Positions 43,019 to 51,358 of a stretch of DNA of 64,000 bases are shown here, in pieces. The notes under the pieces were generated by a model. That model saw only the letters and a list, made by a program, of their open reading frames with translations, did no database searches and was not told the DNA's origin. The position numbers and the translations under genes are program-made. The first letter of the stretch is position 1. Every line of letters starts with the position of its first letter. The stretch comes from Humibacter sp049446075 (lineage in GTDB: Bacteria > Actinomycetota > Actinomycetes > Actinomycetales > Microbacteriaceae), in contig NZ_JBMSEB010000001.1 of NCBI RefSeq assembly GCF_049446075.1, forward strand, positions 2,637,011 through 2,701,010. Reading direction: 5' to 3'.

Positions 43019-43984
43019 CTATTCGCCGGAGGCGTCGGCGGAGCGGGTTGACTGCTCCGGCACCCAGTTCACCGGCCCCGATCCGGCAGGCACGAGGGCA
43101 TCGAGCTGCGTCACGGTCTCGGCGTCCAGCACCAGGTCGCCCACCGCGAGGTTCTCATCGAGGTGGTCCACGCTCGCCGTGCCGGGGATGAGCAGCGTGT
43201 TCGCGCTGTGCTGCAGCAGCCAGGCGAGCCCGATCTGCGAAGGCGTCGCACTCAGTCGATCCGCCGCCTGACGCACGGCCGCCTGCTCGGTCACCTTCGG
43301 ATACCACGCGATGCCGCCGCCGAGCGGGAAGAACGGCACCCACGCGATGCCCTCATCGATCGTCACGCGAAGCATGTCGTCGAACTGCCTGTCGATCACG
43401 CTGTACGCGTTCTGCACGGCAGCGATGCCCGCAGGCAGCGCCTGCCGCAGCACCTCGAGCGTCACCCCGCTGAGCCCGATGGCTCGGATGTCGCCCGCGT
43501 CGCGCAGTCGGATCAGCACCTCCAGCTGGTCTTCGAGCGGAACATCCTGCTCGGCCTGCGCCCGCAGCCCCGGACCCGAGTCGAGTCGACGCATGTAGAC
43601 GAGGTCGAGGCTCTCGCGCCCGAGCGTTGCGAGGTTGTTGCGGATGCTCGCCTCGAGCTCCTCCGGACGCTGCGCCGGGCGCAACGGGACCGCCCCGCCG
43701 TTCTCGTCGGCCACGGCGCCGATCTTGGTGGCGACGAGCACGTCGTCGCGATCGCCCACGACCGTCCTGATCACCTCGTTGACGAATCCGTCGCCATAGA
43801 AGTCGGCCGTGTCGACGTGGTTCACGCCGGAGTCGAGCGCACGCTGCAGAACGGATGCCGCGGCATCCGGTTCGCCGGTGAGGCGCATCAACTGCATGGC
43901 ACCGTAGCCGACGCGCGCGACGGGCCGCCCGGCGATGGGGTAGGTGCCGCCCAGTGAGGGGCGGACGGAAGTGGAATCAGACAT
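43019..43984 (-). CDS. Aldo/keto reductase lacking the catalytic His
   Basis: A 321-residue aldo/keto reductase. The N-terminal barrel has VARVGYGAMQLMRLTG, the catalytic Asp and Tyr are in VDTADFYGDG near residue 57, and Lys in VATKIGAV near 80. Where most family members have the catalytic His (LxxLHR), the sequence reads DLVYMRRLD near 122, so His is replaced by Arg, as in some YdbC-type proteins. Substrate unknown. GAGGAG precedes the ATG. It is divergent from a TetR gene, with two operator-like palindromes between, so it is probably the regulator's target. Confidence 0.87.
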   Translation of the reverse strand: MSDSTSVRPSLGGTYPIAGRPVARVGYGAMQLMRLTGEPDAAASVLQRALDSGVNHVDTADFYGDGFVNEVIRTVVGDRDDVLVATKIGAVADENGGAVPLRPAQRPEELEASIRNNLATLGRESLDLVYMRRLDSGPGLRAQAEQDVPLEDQLEVLIRLRDAGDIRAIGLSGVTLEVLRQALPAGIAAVQNAYSVIDRQFDDMLRVTIDEGIAWVPFFPLGGGIAWYPKVTEQAAVRQAADRLSATPSQIGLAWLLQHSANTLLIPGTASVDHLDENLAVGDLVLDAETVTQLDALVPAGSGPVNWVPEQSTRSADASGE

Positions 43985-44083
43985 GGTTCTCCTCAGGATG
44001 GGCGCCCGCCGAGGCGCGCGAGATCGCCGGCGCCCGGTGGCCTGCCGGCGGGGATATCCGCGCGACGCACTCGGAACAACTCG

Positions 44084-44146
44084 TACAATGGGATTGAAGT
44101 GGAGGTTGCTCCGCTTACGATCACGAGCGTAACGGAGGTGCCTCCG
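44084..44146. promoter_or_regulatory. TetR promoter with two operator palindromes
   Basis: TACAAT (44084-44089) is a good -10 element for the tetR gene. AAGTGGAG (44097-44104) and CTCCGCTT (44109-44116) are inverted arms with one mismatch. CGGAGG (44133-44138) and CCTCCG (44141-44146) are perfect arms around TG. Both are TetR-like operator forms; the second also covers the ribosome binding site of tetR. Confidence 0.6.
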
Positions 44147-44147
44147 G

Positions 44148-44819
44148 TTGTCTAGAGGCGATGCATCCCTGTCAGCGGAGGCGCTGCATCCTGCCCCCGG
44201 GAGCCTGTCTGGCGAAGGCCAGAGCGAGGGGCCGGCGGCAGCCACGCAGCCGAAGCTACGTGCTGATGCCGCACGCAATCGAGCTCTTCTGCTCGACGCG
44301 GCCCGTGACGCCTTCGAGGCCGCACCGAGCGGCGCACCGGTCTCGCTCGAGGCGATCGCCAGAGCTGCGGGAGTCGGGATCGGCACGCTGTATCGCAACT
44401 TCCCGACGCGTGAGGTGCTCGTGGAGGCTCTGCACCGGAGCGAGCTGGACGAGGTGGTGGCGTCGGCGGCGCCGCTGCTCGAGAGCCACAACGGCTTCGA
44501 GGCGCTGCGGCTGTGGATGGATCGCTACACGCGGTTCGTTGCGACCAAGCAGGGAATGGCGGATGCCCTTCGCGTCGCGCTTGCGTCAGGTGCGATCCGC
44601 AAGAGCGAGACGCGCGATCGCATCAACGAGACCGTCGGCGGGCTGCTGGCGGCTGGCGCAGCGGATGGGAGCATCCGCCCCGACATCGACGCGGAAGACC
44701 TCACGACCATGCTGGTCGGCATCTTCGTCGCGACGGGCGACGCCAAAGACGCCAAGCGCGTCCGCCGCATGCTCGACCTCCTCACGGCCGGCCTCCGCCC
44801 GGCACCGCGGGCCCAGTAG
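44148..44819 (+). CDS. TetR family transcriptional regulator
   Basis: A 223-residue TetR repressor. The DNA-binding helix-turn-helix is LEAIARAAGVGIGTLYRNFP near residues 67-86. The C-terminal ligand domain is Ala/Leu-rich, with SHNGFEALRLWMDRYTRFVA near 112. The start is taken as TTG at 44148, 9 bases after GGAGG; the first 35 residues are not conserved-looking, so a later start is possible. It is divergent from an aldo/keto reductase gene and probably represses that gene and itself. Confidence 0.88.
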   Translation: MSRGDASLSAEALHPAPGSLSGEGQSEGPAAATQPKLRADAARNRALLLDAARDAFEAAPSGAPVSLEAIARAAGVGIGTLYRNFPTREVLVEALHRSELDEVVASAAPLLESHNGFEALRLWMDRYTRFVATKQGMADALRVALASGAIRKSETRDRINETVGGLLAAGAADGSIRPDIDAEDLTTMLVGIFVATGDAKDAKRVRRMLDLLTAGLRPAPRAQ

Positions 44820-44837
44820 CGGCGAAGCCCCTACCGC

Positions 44838-45028
44838 GGGTTGAGTAGCGGCGAAGCCGCGTATCGAAACCCACCACCCAGCTCGGTTTCGATACGCCCG
44901 CTACGCGGGCTACTCAACCGCCGGTGGTGCCCGCTACGCGGGCCACTCAACCGCCGGTAGTGCCCGCTACGCGGGCCACTCAACCGGCAGCAGCCCCCGC
45001 TACACGCGCTACTCACCGGCGGCACCCG
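44838..45028. repeat. REP-like element, copy B, with a 33-base tandem array
   Basis: The first part has the same modules as the element at 3844: GGTTGAGTAGC near 44840, GTATCGAAACC, GGTTTCGATAC and GCTACTCAACC, forming a large hairpin. It continues into four tandem units of about 33 bases (44898-44930, 44931-44963, 44964-44996, 44997-45028), each starting CCGCTACRCG and carrying an ACTCA core. The last unit is the most diverged. It fills the gap between two convergent genes. Confidence 0.85.
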
Positions 45029-45044
45029 ATGCCCGCAGCCCCCA

Positions 45045-45641
45045 TCACGCGTCGCTCGTGAGAGCCTCCAGCTCGGCGCGAAGCGTGGCGAGCTCGATGT
45101 CGCGGTCAACCTCATCCAGGGGCGCAGGCGCGTTCGTGTACTGCAGCGCGTGATCGACGAGCGATGCGCTCACCTCGTCCCAGGCATCCCGCCGCGCCTG
45201 CTCGATGAGATCGAGTAGGTAGTCCTCTTCGCCGATCTTCTCGCGCAGCGCCGACGCGGCCTCCGTCGCAACCATGAGCCGGTGCCGCACGTTCGCCTCG
45301 TCGCCCCTGCGGTAGTCGTGCACGTGCTCTGCGCGTCCCGACCTCCCGGCCGTACGGGCAAGCTCCTCGGTGAGGCGGTCGGATGCTTCCTGCGACTGGT
45401 CGGCGAGCTCCTGAAAGGCAGCGGATGCCTGCGGCAGATACGTGCGCGCGTCGTACGCCCGCGGGGACACGACCGCGTCGACCGCGATGGCGTTCTTCAG
45501 GCGCAGGCGTACCGCGTACTCCGCGATCATCATTCCCTCGGAGACGGACTGCTCGACGGTGGCCTGCGGCGGCACCACCACGGCGGCGTCGTTGTACGGC
45601 TTGAGGATGCGCCGCTTGCGCCAACGCGAGAACCAGCCCAC
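45045..45641 (-). CDS. Conserved hypothetical protein, coiled-coil-like
   Basis: A 198-residue soluble protein starting VGWFSRWRKRRILKPYNDAA. It is largely helical, with a long Glu/Arg-rich stretch (about residues 80-180) that may form a coiled coil. No membrane segment, cysteine motif or known domain is visible. The GTG at 45641 is chosen because GAGGAGGCGTC stands directly before it. The function is unknown. Confidence 0.7.
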   Translation of the reverse strand: MGWFSRWRKRRILKPYNDAAVVVPPQATVEQSVSEGMMIAEYAVRLRLKNAIAVDAVVSPRAYDARTYLPQASAAFQELADQSQEASDRLTEELARTAGRSGRAEHVHDYRRGDEANVRHRLMVATEAASALREKIGEEDYLLDLIEQARRDAWDEVSASLVDHALQYTNAPAPLDEVDRDIELATLRAELEALTSDA

Positions 45642-45770
45642 GACGCCTCCTCTGCTCCGGCGCTTAACGCTACCGGCGCGGGCTCCGCTGCGGGGCGGGC
45701 GGGATGCTCTCGAACCAATCGCGCATAGCACGCTGATGCCTTCGGTACGGTGAAACGGAGCGGAGGAACC

Positions 45771-46703
45771 ATGGCGACCGAACGAGAACTCGAACTGCCC
45801 GACGGACGCACCGTGAGGTTCTGGGACACCGGCGTGCCCGAGACCGCCGGCGCCCATGCTGGCGGTGAGCCATCGCCTGATTCGGCCGGCGGTCGCCGGG
45901 ACGACCCACGCGCCGCCCTCACCGTGATCTGGCATCACGGCACGCCGCAAACCGGGCGCGTGCTCGAGCCGGTCGTGCAGGCCGCGGCGGCGCGGGGCAT
46001 CCGTGTTGTTTCTTGTGCGCGAGCGGGATATCCCGGAACCTCGGTGTTGCCGGGCCGCACCGTTGCCGATGCCGCTGCAGACGCGGTCGCGGTCGCCGCG
46101 GCACTTGGCCTCGACAGGTATGCCGCCGTCGGGGCATCGGGCGGTGGGCCGCACGCTCTGGCGTGCGCGGCGCTCGACCCCGACCACGTGATCGGCGCCG
46201 TGACGCTCGCCGGCATTGCGCCATATACGGATGCCTACGACTGGTTCGCGGGCATGGCCTCGCCTGGCGCGCTCTCCGGAGCGCTTCGGGGCGGGCGCGA
46301 CGAACGGCAGCGCTACGGCGAGACGGCGGAGTTCGACGAGTCGAGCTTCATCGACCTGGACTGGGCGGCGCTGCAGGCCGAGTGGGCGCCGCTCGGGGCC
46401 GACGCCAACCGGGCATCCGTCGAGGCGACCGAAGGGGGTGAGCCGCCGTGGGGCGAGATCGACGACGATGTCGCGTTCACCACCGCCTGGGGTTTCGAGC
46501 TGTCGACGATCGGATGCCCGACCCTCCACGTGCAGGGTGGTCGCGATCGCGTCGTTCCCCTGAGCCACGGAGAGTGGCTTGCCGCCCTGCTTGGATCGGG
46601 CGAGTTCTGGCTGCGCCCCAACGACGGCCATATCTCCGTGCTGGGCGCGTTGCCGGTCGCATTCGACTGGCTGATCGATGTGGCGGAGCGCTCGGCTCGG
46701 TAG
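45771..46703 (+). CDS. Alpha/beta hydrolase
   Basis: A 310-residue alpha/beta-hydrolase fold enzyme. The oxyanion-hole region is VIWHHGTPQTGRVLEP near residue 53, and the nucleophile elbow is AVGASGGGPHALAC near 120 (Ser in GASGG). The acid is in QGGRDRVVPL near 258 and the catalytic His in RPNDGHISVLG near 288. It is an esterase or epoxide-hydrolase-like enzyme of unknown substrate. GGAGGAACC fixes the ATG at 45771; the frame opens 21 bases earlier at a GTG without a site. Confidence 0.88.
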   Translation: MATERELELPDGRTVRFWDTGVPETAGAHAGGEPSPDSAGGRRDDPRAALTVIWHHGTPQTGRVLEPVVQAAAARGIRVVSCARAGYPGTSVLPGRTVADAAADAVAVAAALGLDRYAAVGASGGGPHALACAALDPDHVIGAVTLAGIAPYTDAYDWFAGMASPGALSGALRGGRDERQRYGETAEFDESSFIDLDWAALQAEWAPLGADANRASVEATEGGEPPWGEIDDDVAFTTAWGFELSTIGCPTLHVQGGRDRVVPLSHGEWLAALLGSGEFWLRPNDGHISVLGALPVAFDWLIDVAERSAR

Positions 46704-46890
46704 TCGCGCCCGCCAACGGCGGGGCGGCCGCGAGGCTCGGTTGAGGCGCTCTCATCATTCCTTCAGCAAATGCCAGTGTTCACCTATCTGAGTCGTTTAG
46801 CCTCGACTGAAGTCCTGATGAAACCACGGTTCAGGGTGAGACCAAGACCAGACAGCGCAGACTCAAGAGCGCGCACGAGAGGCGGTGCAC

Positions 46891-48189
46891 ATGGCCGAAC
46901 GACGCATCCCCGTCGATGGCACTCGACACACGCGCGCCGCCGCCCGGTCGGCACGTTCGCCCCGCGCCATCGCACGCCATGGTCGCCTGCGCTCGAATCC
47001 GTGGGCCACGTTCGGCAAGATCGTCGCTTCAGTGGTGGCCGTTGCAGCTGTCAGTGTGCTCGGCATCGCCGGTGTCGCCGCCGTGAACCTCGTGAGCGAC
47101 ACCCACAAGTCGTTCCACTTGAACGGCGCGGGGTCGCAGGCGATCCCGAACATCGCAGCCCTCAAGGGCGGAGTCAACATCTTGGTCGCCGCCTCCGACA
47201 CCCGCAGCGGGCAGGGGGATGCCTGGGGCACGCTGAACGATAGCTCGGGCGTCGGCAACAACGACGTGACGATGCTCCTGCATCTCTCGAAGGATCACAG
47301 CCACGCGATAGTGGTGAGCTTTCCGCGCGACCTGATGGTGCCCATCCCCGCGTGCGGCAACAACGACGCCCAGGATCTGGCGCAGTTCAACACCACGCTG
47401 TCCGAGGGCGGCATGAGCTGCGTGGCCGACACCGTCACCCAGATGACCGGCATCAAGATCCCGTTCGCCGCGCTCATAACGTTCAACGGCGTGGTGGCGA
47501 TGTCGAACGCGGTCGGCGGAGTGCAGGTGTGCATCGGCGGCAACGGCATCGACGACCCGGACACGAGCCTCAACCTGCCCGCAGGCGAGGTGACGCTCCA
47601 GGGGCAGAACGCCGCCGAGTTCCTGCGCACCCGGCACGGTGTTGGTGACGGATCAGACCTGTCGCGCATCAGCAACCAGCAGGTGTTCCTCTCCTCACTC
47701 GTGCGCACCATCATGAGCAACGGCACGCTGACGAACCCGGTCAAGGTGTGGGGGCTGGCCAAGGCAACGACGAGCAACGTGACGCTCTCCGACAGTCTCA
47801 ACAACGTGACGACGCTTTACCAGATCGCCACAGCGCTCAAGGGGCTCAACTGGAGCAACATCGCGTTCGTGCAGTATCCGACGGTGGCAGATCCGGATAA
47901 CCCGAACCGTGTCGTCCCCGACGACAACGCAGCGCAGACGCTGAACACCGCGATCCAGAGCGACCAATACGTGCAGATCACGGGCGGCACGGGCGACGGA
48001 TCCGTCACGGCATCCGACCAGCCGGCCCAGCAGCCGAGCGCGGCCGCGTCGCCGAGTAGCAGCAAGAGCTCGAGCAAGAAGAGCACGGCCACAGCAACCC
48101 CGTCGCCGTCGTCCACGCCCGTGCCGCTCAGCACGAACGTGCACGGCCAGACCGCGGCGACCCAGACCTGCTCGAACGGCGCGGGCTGA
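46891..48189 (+). CDS. LytR-CpsA-Psr (LCP) family cell-wall ligase
   Basis: A 432-residue membrane-anchored LCP protein that links glycopolymers to peptidoglycan outside the cell. The membrane segment is near residues 43-68 (VVAVAAVSVLGIAGVAAVNL). The catalytic domain shows NILVAASDTRSG near 90, NNDVTMLLHLS near 115, VSFPRDLMVPIP near 135 and the conserved FLRTRHGVGDGSDLSRISNQ near 245, which holds the Arg and Asp residues of the active site. The C-terminal 60 residues are a Ser/Thr/Pro-rich tail. The ATG at 46891 is preferred over a GTG two codons upstream. Its glycan could be the heptose polymer, which is speculation. Confidence 0.9.
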   Translation: MAERRIPVDGTRHTRAAARSARSPRAIARHGRLRSNPWATFGKIVASVVAVAAVSVLGIAGVAAVNLVSDTHKSFHLNGAGSQAIPNIAALKGGVNILVAASDTRSGQGDAWGTLNDSSGVGNNDVTMLLHLSKDHSHAIVVSFPRDLMVPIPACGNNDAQDLAQFNTTLSEGGMSCVADTVTQMTGIKIPFAALITFNGVVAMSNAVGGVQVCIGGNGIDDPDTSLNLPAGEVTLQGQNAAEFLRTRHGVGDGSDLSRISNQQVFLSSLVRTIMSNGTLTNPVKVWGLAKATTSNVTLSDSLNNVTTLYQIATALKGLNWSNIAFVQYPTVADPDNPNRVVPDDNAAQTLNTAIQSDQYVQITGGTGDGSVTASDQPAQQPSAAASPSSSKSSSKKSTATATPSPSSTPVPLSTNVHGQTAATQTCSNGAG

Positions 48190-48274
48190 CGCGGTCGCGC
48201 CGCCCACGGCGGTTCGACCCGTCCCGGCCGTCAGTTATGATGGTGGGCGTGTGTCCGCCGCGGCGGGTATGCAA

Positions 48275-48366
48275 GGAGACGTCGCATAGTCAGGCCTAGT
48301 GCACCACCCTGCTAAGGTGGAGTCCCCGTAAGGGGACCGAGGGTTCAAATCCCTCCGTCTCCGCCA
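48275..48366 (+). tRNA. tRNA-Ser (anticodon GCU), CCA encoded
   Basis: The acceptor stem GGAGACG (48275-48281) pairs with CGTCTCC (48356-48362), followed by discriminator G and an encoded CCA (48364-48366). The anticodon arm is CCACC-CTGCTAA-GGTGG, giving anticodon GCT. A long variable arm (AGTCCCCGTAAGGGGAC) marks it as class II serine tRNA. The T arm is GAGGG TTCAAAT CCCTC. It is the integration target of the element that follows. Confidence 0.96.
48338..48366 (+). other. Probable attachment site (attL) at the tRNA-Ser 3' end
   Basis: The integrase gene lies 120 bases beyond the tRNA and points toward it, the usual arrangement for elements that recombine in the 3' end of a tRNA gene and restore it. 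The core should lie in the T-arm and acceptor region. The matching attR was not found inside the window, so the exact core cannot be set. Confidence 0.6.
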
Positions 48367-48378
48367 AGCCATACGGCC

Positions 48379-48408
48379 CCGAATTCCGCGGAATCACGCG
48401 GAATTCGG
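48379..48408. terminator. Hairpin after tRNA-Ser
   Basis: CCGAATTCCGCG (48379-48390) and CGCGGAATTCGG (48397-48408) are perfect 12-base arms around a 6-base loop, and the stem extends further with one mismatch. It may end the tRNA transcript and the convergent integrase transcript, or be part of the attachment region. Confidence 0.6.
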
Positions 48409-48435
48409 GCCCGATTCGTATCTCCGGATCGCGCG

Positions 48436-48456
48436 TTTGGCCGCATTTTGGCCGCA
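48436..48456. repeat. Two direct repeats, candidate integrase arm sites
   Basis: TTTGGCCGCA occurs at 48436-48445 and 48447-48456, one helical turn apart, between the tRNA and the integrase gene. Such short direct repeats next to att cores often bind the N-terminal domain of tyrosine integrases. Confidence 0.4.
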
Positions 48457-48487
48457 ATTCAGCTGAAACAGCCGACCCCAGCGGCGA

Positions 48488-49591
48488 TCAGAACGTGCTC
48501 GTTGTGAATTGCACTGCTTTCGATCGATCGCGATCGAGCGCCGTCGCGACGCGATCAATGTCGTCGTTGAAAAGGTCCGCGTACGTGTCGAGCGTCATGG
48601 CTGCCGACGCATGTCCCAGCATCCGTTGCACCGCCTTGACATTGGCTCCGCTGCTGATGGCAAGGCTGGCCGCAGTGTGGCGCAGATCGTGCAAGGTCAT
48701 CGGATTGAGCTCGGCGGTACGAAGCGCGGTCTTGAACCACGATTTGCTGCCAGCGCTCACGCGTGTGCGCCGCATATGGAAGCCGTTCGGACCGGCGAAT
48801 ACCAAGTCGGTTGGTGCCTTCCCGGAGATTTGCTGCTCCAGGTGCGGCACCAGGAAGTCCGGAATCGCCACCGCACGACGCTTATGCGTCTTTGGTGTTC
48901 CGACCTCGATGTATCCGCCGACCTCAACGGCATTCACGACAACGCTTATCCGGCGCGCCTTTAGATCAAGGTCTTTGACCCGAAGCCCGATCGCTTCACC
49001 CCAGCGCAAGCCGGTATATGCAAGAACGTAGACGAGCGCTGCATGGTCGCCGGAGTGCCTGGCAAGACGCTCAACCTCTTGATGGGTGAGGTAGACGTGT
49101 GCTTTCGGAACCTTGCGGGGCAGCTTGACGTTGCGAGCCGGATTGACCGGGATGCGCTTATCCAGCACCGCCGCATCAAGTATCGCGGCGAGAACGCCAT
49201 ATGCCCTAAGCACTGTCGTCGCCGAACGACCAGCCGCCAAAGCGCTTACCCACGACTGCACTTCCGAGTGGGAGATCGAGCCAATAGACCAGCTACCCCA
49301 CTTTGGCTCGACGTACACGCGCCAAGAACTTTGTACTGGCTTCAGTGACGACGGCTTGAGGTTGACGCGAGTGCCCAACCACTGCGGCCCAAGCTCGGAC
49401 ACGAGGATGCGGGAAGCGCCCGGATCGATGAACTGACCAGTTGCCTTTCCCACCTCAACCGTAGCGAGGAAGACCTCCGCGTCGCGCTTTGTTTTGAAGC
49501 CTCGCTTTTGGCCCTCAGAATGATCGGGCTTGCGGTACCGAACCCGGTATCTCCGACCAGCGGCAGTCTCATACGCCGAAACGAACCCCAC
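48488..49591 (-). CDS. Tyrosine recombinase (integrase)
   Basis: A 367-residue phage/ICE-type tyrosine integrase. An N-terminal arm-binding domain (YRVRYRKPDHSEGQKRGFKT) is followed by a core-binding domain near residues 65-150. In the catalytic domain, Arg lies in AYTGLRWGEAIGL near 197, the HxxR pair in LHDLRHTAASLA near 302, a further His in MLGHASAAMT near 326 and the nucleophile Tyr in TLDTYADLF near 337. All key residues are present, so it should be active. It is coded on the opposite strand to the tRNA and downstream of the XRE gene. Confidence 0.95.
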   Translation of the reverse strand: MGFVSAYETAAGRRYRVRYRKPDHSEGQKRGFKTKRDAEVFLATVEVGKATGQFIDPGASRILVSELGPQWLGTRVNLKPSSLKPVQSSWRVYVEPKWGSWSIGSISHSEVQSWVSALAAGRSATTVLRAYGVLAAILDAAVLDKRIPVNPARNVKLPRKVPKAHVYLTHQEVERLARHSGDHAALVYVLAYTGLRWGEAIGLRVKDLDLKARRISVVVNAVEVGGYIEVGTPKTHKRRAVAIPDFLVPHLEQQISGKAPTDLVFAGPNGFHMRRTRVSAGSKSWFKTALRTAELNPMTLHDLRHTAASLAISSGANVKAVQRMLGHASAAMTLDTYADLFNDDIDRVATALDRDRSKAVQFTTSTF

Positions 49592-49606
49592 GCCTCCACC
49601 TCTCAG

Positions 49607-50161
49607 CTAGCTGATCGTCCAGCCTGCGCGTTGCAGATAGTCCTCCAGCTCTGCTGCCTCGGCCTCGAGTGCGACCGACCGGGATCCTTGAGCGCTGACA
49701 CCTTGGTCTCGGAGGGCTTCATTCGCGGCGGCTTGGCGGACCATCTCGCGCCGGAGTCTGGAGAGCGTCCGATATGCCTCCAGCTGCAGGAGGTCGAGGC
49801 GTTCATCCGGGTCGGGGGAGCGATAGTCGCCGGCGAGGGTGCCGCTGAACCAGGCTTCGAACTCGCCAGCTGTCATTTCAGCGAAGTCATCGCTGAGGTT
49901 GGGGAGGTCGAGGCTGCTTCCCGGGGCGGTGATGTCTGCGAGCAGATAGGCGGGGGGTACTCGTAACGCGCGTGCGATGTTCAGGAGTTGGCTGACGCTG
50001 AGGTCGGCTTTGCGGCCGGATTCGATGTTCTCGAGGACGGCGGCGGTCACGTTCCCACCGAGGACTCGTTCGGCCAGTTCCGTCGTGGAGCGGTATCCGC
50101 GGCGTCGGCGGAGTTCCTTGATGCGTTGTCCGATGCCGCTGGTCTTTCCCGGTTCCGCCAT
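49607..50161 (-). CDS. XRE family transcriptional regulator
   Basis: A 184-residue protein with an N-terminal helix-turn-helix of the Cro/C1 type (IGQRIKELRRRRGYRSTTEL, then ENIESGRKADLSVSQLLNIA) at residues 10-65 and a helical C-terminal half. It probably represses excision and transfer. The ATG at 50161 lies about 25 bases after a TTGACA -35 element (50192 to 50187), so the mRNA may be leaderless or nearly so; a GTG at 50185 would fall inside the promoter. It lies directly upstream of int and divergent from the excisionase gene. Confidence 0.85.
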   Translation of the reverse strand: MAEPGKTSGIGQRIKELRRRRGYRSTTELAERVLGGNVTAAVLENIESGRKADLSVSQLLNIARALRVPPAYLLADITAPGSSLDLPNLSDDFAEMTAGEFEAWFSGTLAGDYRSPDPDERLDLLQLEAYRTLSRLRREMVRQAAANEALRDQGVSAQGSRSVALEAEAAELEDYLQRAGWTIS

Positions 50162-50186
50162 TTCAACAGAATACGCCTTCGGCACT

Positions 50187-50247
50187 TGTCAATCCAACGA
50201 AAGCGTCCTACCGTCGAAATGACAGCAATGTCATTCAGTCACTGTCA
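50187..50247. promoter_or_regulatory. Cluster of TGACA/TGTCA sites in the XRE-excisionase switch region
   Basis: ATGACA (50219-50224) and TGTCAT (50229-50234) form a perfect palindrome with a 4-base spacer. Further TGTCA copies occur at 50187-50191 and 50243-50247. The first overlaps the TTGACA -35 of the XRE promoter. They are likely operators of the XRE repressor. Confidence 0.55.
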
Positions 50248-50265
50248 GTACGACGGGAGTGGGTC

Positions 50266-50463
50266 ATGTTGGGGGATTACATTCAGCCGGTCGAAGTTGA
50301 GGAGCTCACGGGGATCTCGGTGGGCGCCTTGGCTCAGTTGCGCTACCACGGTACGGGGCCGCGGTTCTATAAGCCGACGCCGCGCACGGTGCTGTACAAG
50401 CGGTCCGAGGTGCTGGCGTGGATCGAGGCCAGCGCCCAGACCAGAACCGGAGCGCTGGCATGA
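50266..50463 (+). CDS. Excisionase-like MerR-type helix-turn-helix protein
   Basis: A 65-residue DNA-binding protein of the HTH_17/AlpA-excisionase type: VEELTGISVGALAQLRYHGT, then GPRFYKPTPRTVLYKRSEVL and a short AWIEA helix. Such proteins steer the integrase to excision and often start the transfer operon. It is divergent from the XRE repressor across a region with operator-like palindromes. A GGGAG site precedes the ATG. The tiny gene that follows overlaps its stop. Confidence 0.87.
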   Translation: MLGDYIQPVEVEELTGISVGALAQLRYHGTGPRFYKPTPRTVLYKRSEVLAWIEASAQTRTGALA

Positions 50464-50555
50464 TGCCGGCCGAGACGGACCTGGTGACTGTGGTCGATGG
50501 CTACCTCGTTCCGGTTGATCCGGCCACGGAAACCGACTGTGAGTCGTGCCAGTGA
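50460..50555 (+). CDS. Tiny protein (31 residues) with C-terminal CxxC
   Basis: A 31-codon frame starts at 50460 within the stop of the excisionase gene (ATGA overlap) and reads MMPAETDLVTVVDGYLVP, ending DCESCQ. The overlap, codon usage like its neighbours and the terminal CESC motif argue for a real coupled gene. I do not know its function; a metal-binding or regulatory micro-protein is possible. Confidence 0.45.
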   Translation: MMPAETDLVTVVDGYLVPVDPATETDCESCQ

Positions 50556-50690
50556 ACGGCCGGAAAAGCCGCGGCGCGTCGCTTCTGTCTAGCCCCGTTC
50601 GAGGGGTTACTTTCCTAGTCGATGGTCTACGTTCAGCGCATCAGCACCACGACACACCAGCGTCGCTCCTTCGGGAGGCGGTGAGTTCCG

Positions 50691-51353
50691 ATGGCTGAGG
50701 GTCCGACCACGCCGCGCACCAACGGTCGGATCCTCGTGTGGGTCACCGCGATGGCTGTGGCGTTGCTCGCGGGGGGCGGCTTCACTCTTTCGTTCTCGTC
50801 CCTGATCGACTTGGCGACGTTGTCGGGGATCGATCGCCAGTTGGCGTTCCTGTGGCCTCTGATCGTGGACGGGTTCATCGTCGTGGCCACCGGTGCAGCG
50901 TTCGCGTTGAAGGGACGCTCACCCCGGATGACCTGGTACCCGTGGACGGCACTCAGCTTTTTCGCTGCGATCAGCGTGATCGGGAACGCCGTGCACGCTT
51001 CCCAGGTCGCGGACCTCAGGGTCCCGATCGTTCTCGCTACCGCCGTTTCGGCGATTCCGGCGATCGCGTTGCTGGTTGCCACTCACCTACTCGTGGTGAT
51101 GGTCGACGCGAATACCAGACAACCAGTCGCCCCCGCGGCGCCGGTACCGACTGTGGGGAAGTCCAACGACTCAAACCAGGAGCTGGTGGCGGCATTGCAG
51201 GCAGCCCGTGATGCGGGACAGCCGCTGACGGGGGCGCTGGTGGCCGCTCTTGCCGGCACATCGGTGCGTACCGGCCGTCGCCGGTTGGCGGCGTTGCGGG
51301 AGCAGTTCCCGAACCAGCTACAGAAACCGTCTGACTCCGTGGAAGGAGCCTGA
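50691..51353 (+). CDS. DUF2637 membrane protein
   Basis: A 220-residue protein with four predicted membrane helices in the first 145 residues (from VWVTAMAVALLAGGGFTLSF to IPAIALLVATHLLVVMV), the DUF2637 domain common on actinobacterial mobile elements and linked to spread or transfer genes. The C-terminal part (about residues 160-210) resembles a DNA-binding winged helix (GALVAALAGTSVRTGRRRLAAL). So it may join a membrane anchor to DNA recognition. It is five bases before the sigma-like gene, in one operon. Confidence 0.85.
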   Translation: MAEGPTTPRTNGRILVWVTAMAVALLAGGGFTLSFSSLIDLATLSGIDRQLAFLWPLIVDGFIVVATGAAFALKGRSPRMTWYPWTALSFFAAISVIGNAVHASQVADLRVPIVLATAVSAIPAIALLVATHLLVVMVDANTRQPVAPAAPVPTVGKSNDSNQELVAALQAARDAGQPLTGALVAALAGTSVRTGRRRLAALREQFPNQLQKPSDSVEGA

Positions 51354-51358
51354 ACACG

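Noticed and set aside
44898..45028. The 33-base tandem array considered as a CRISPR
   Set aside because: Units are adjacent with no unique spacers, and no cas genes are near; they are extensions of the REP-like palindrome.
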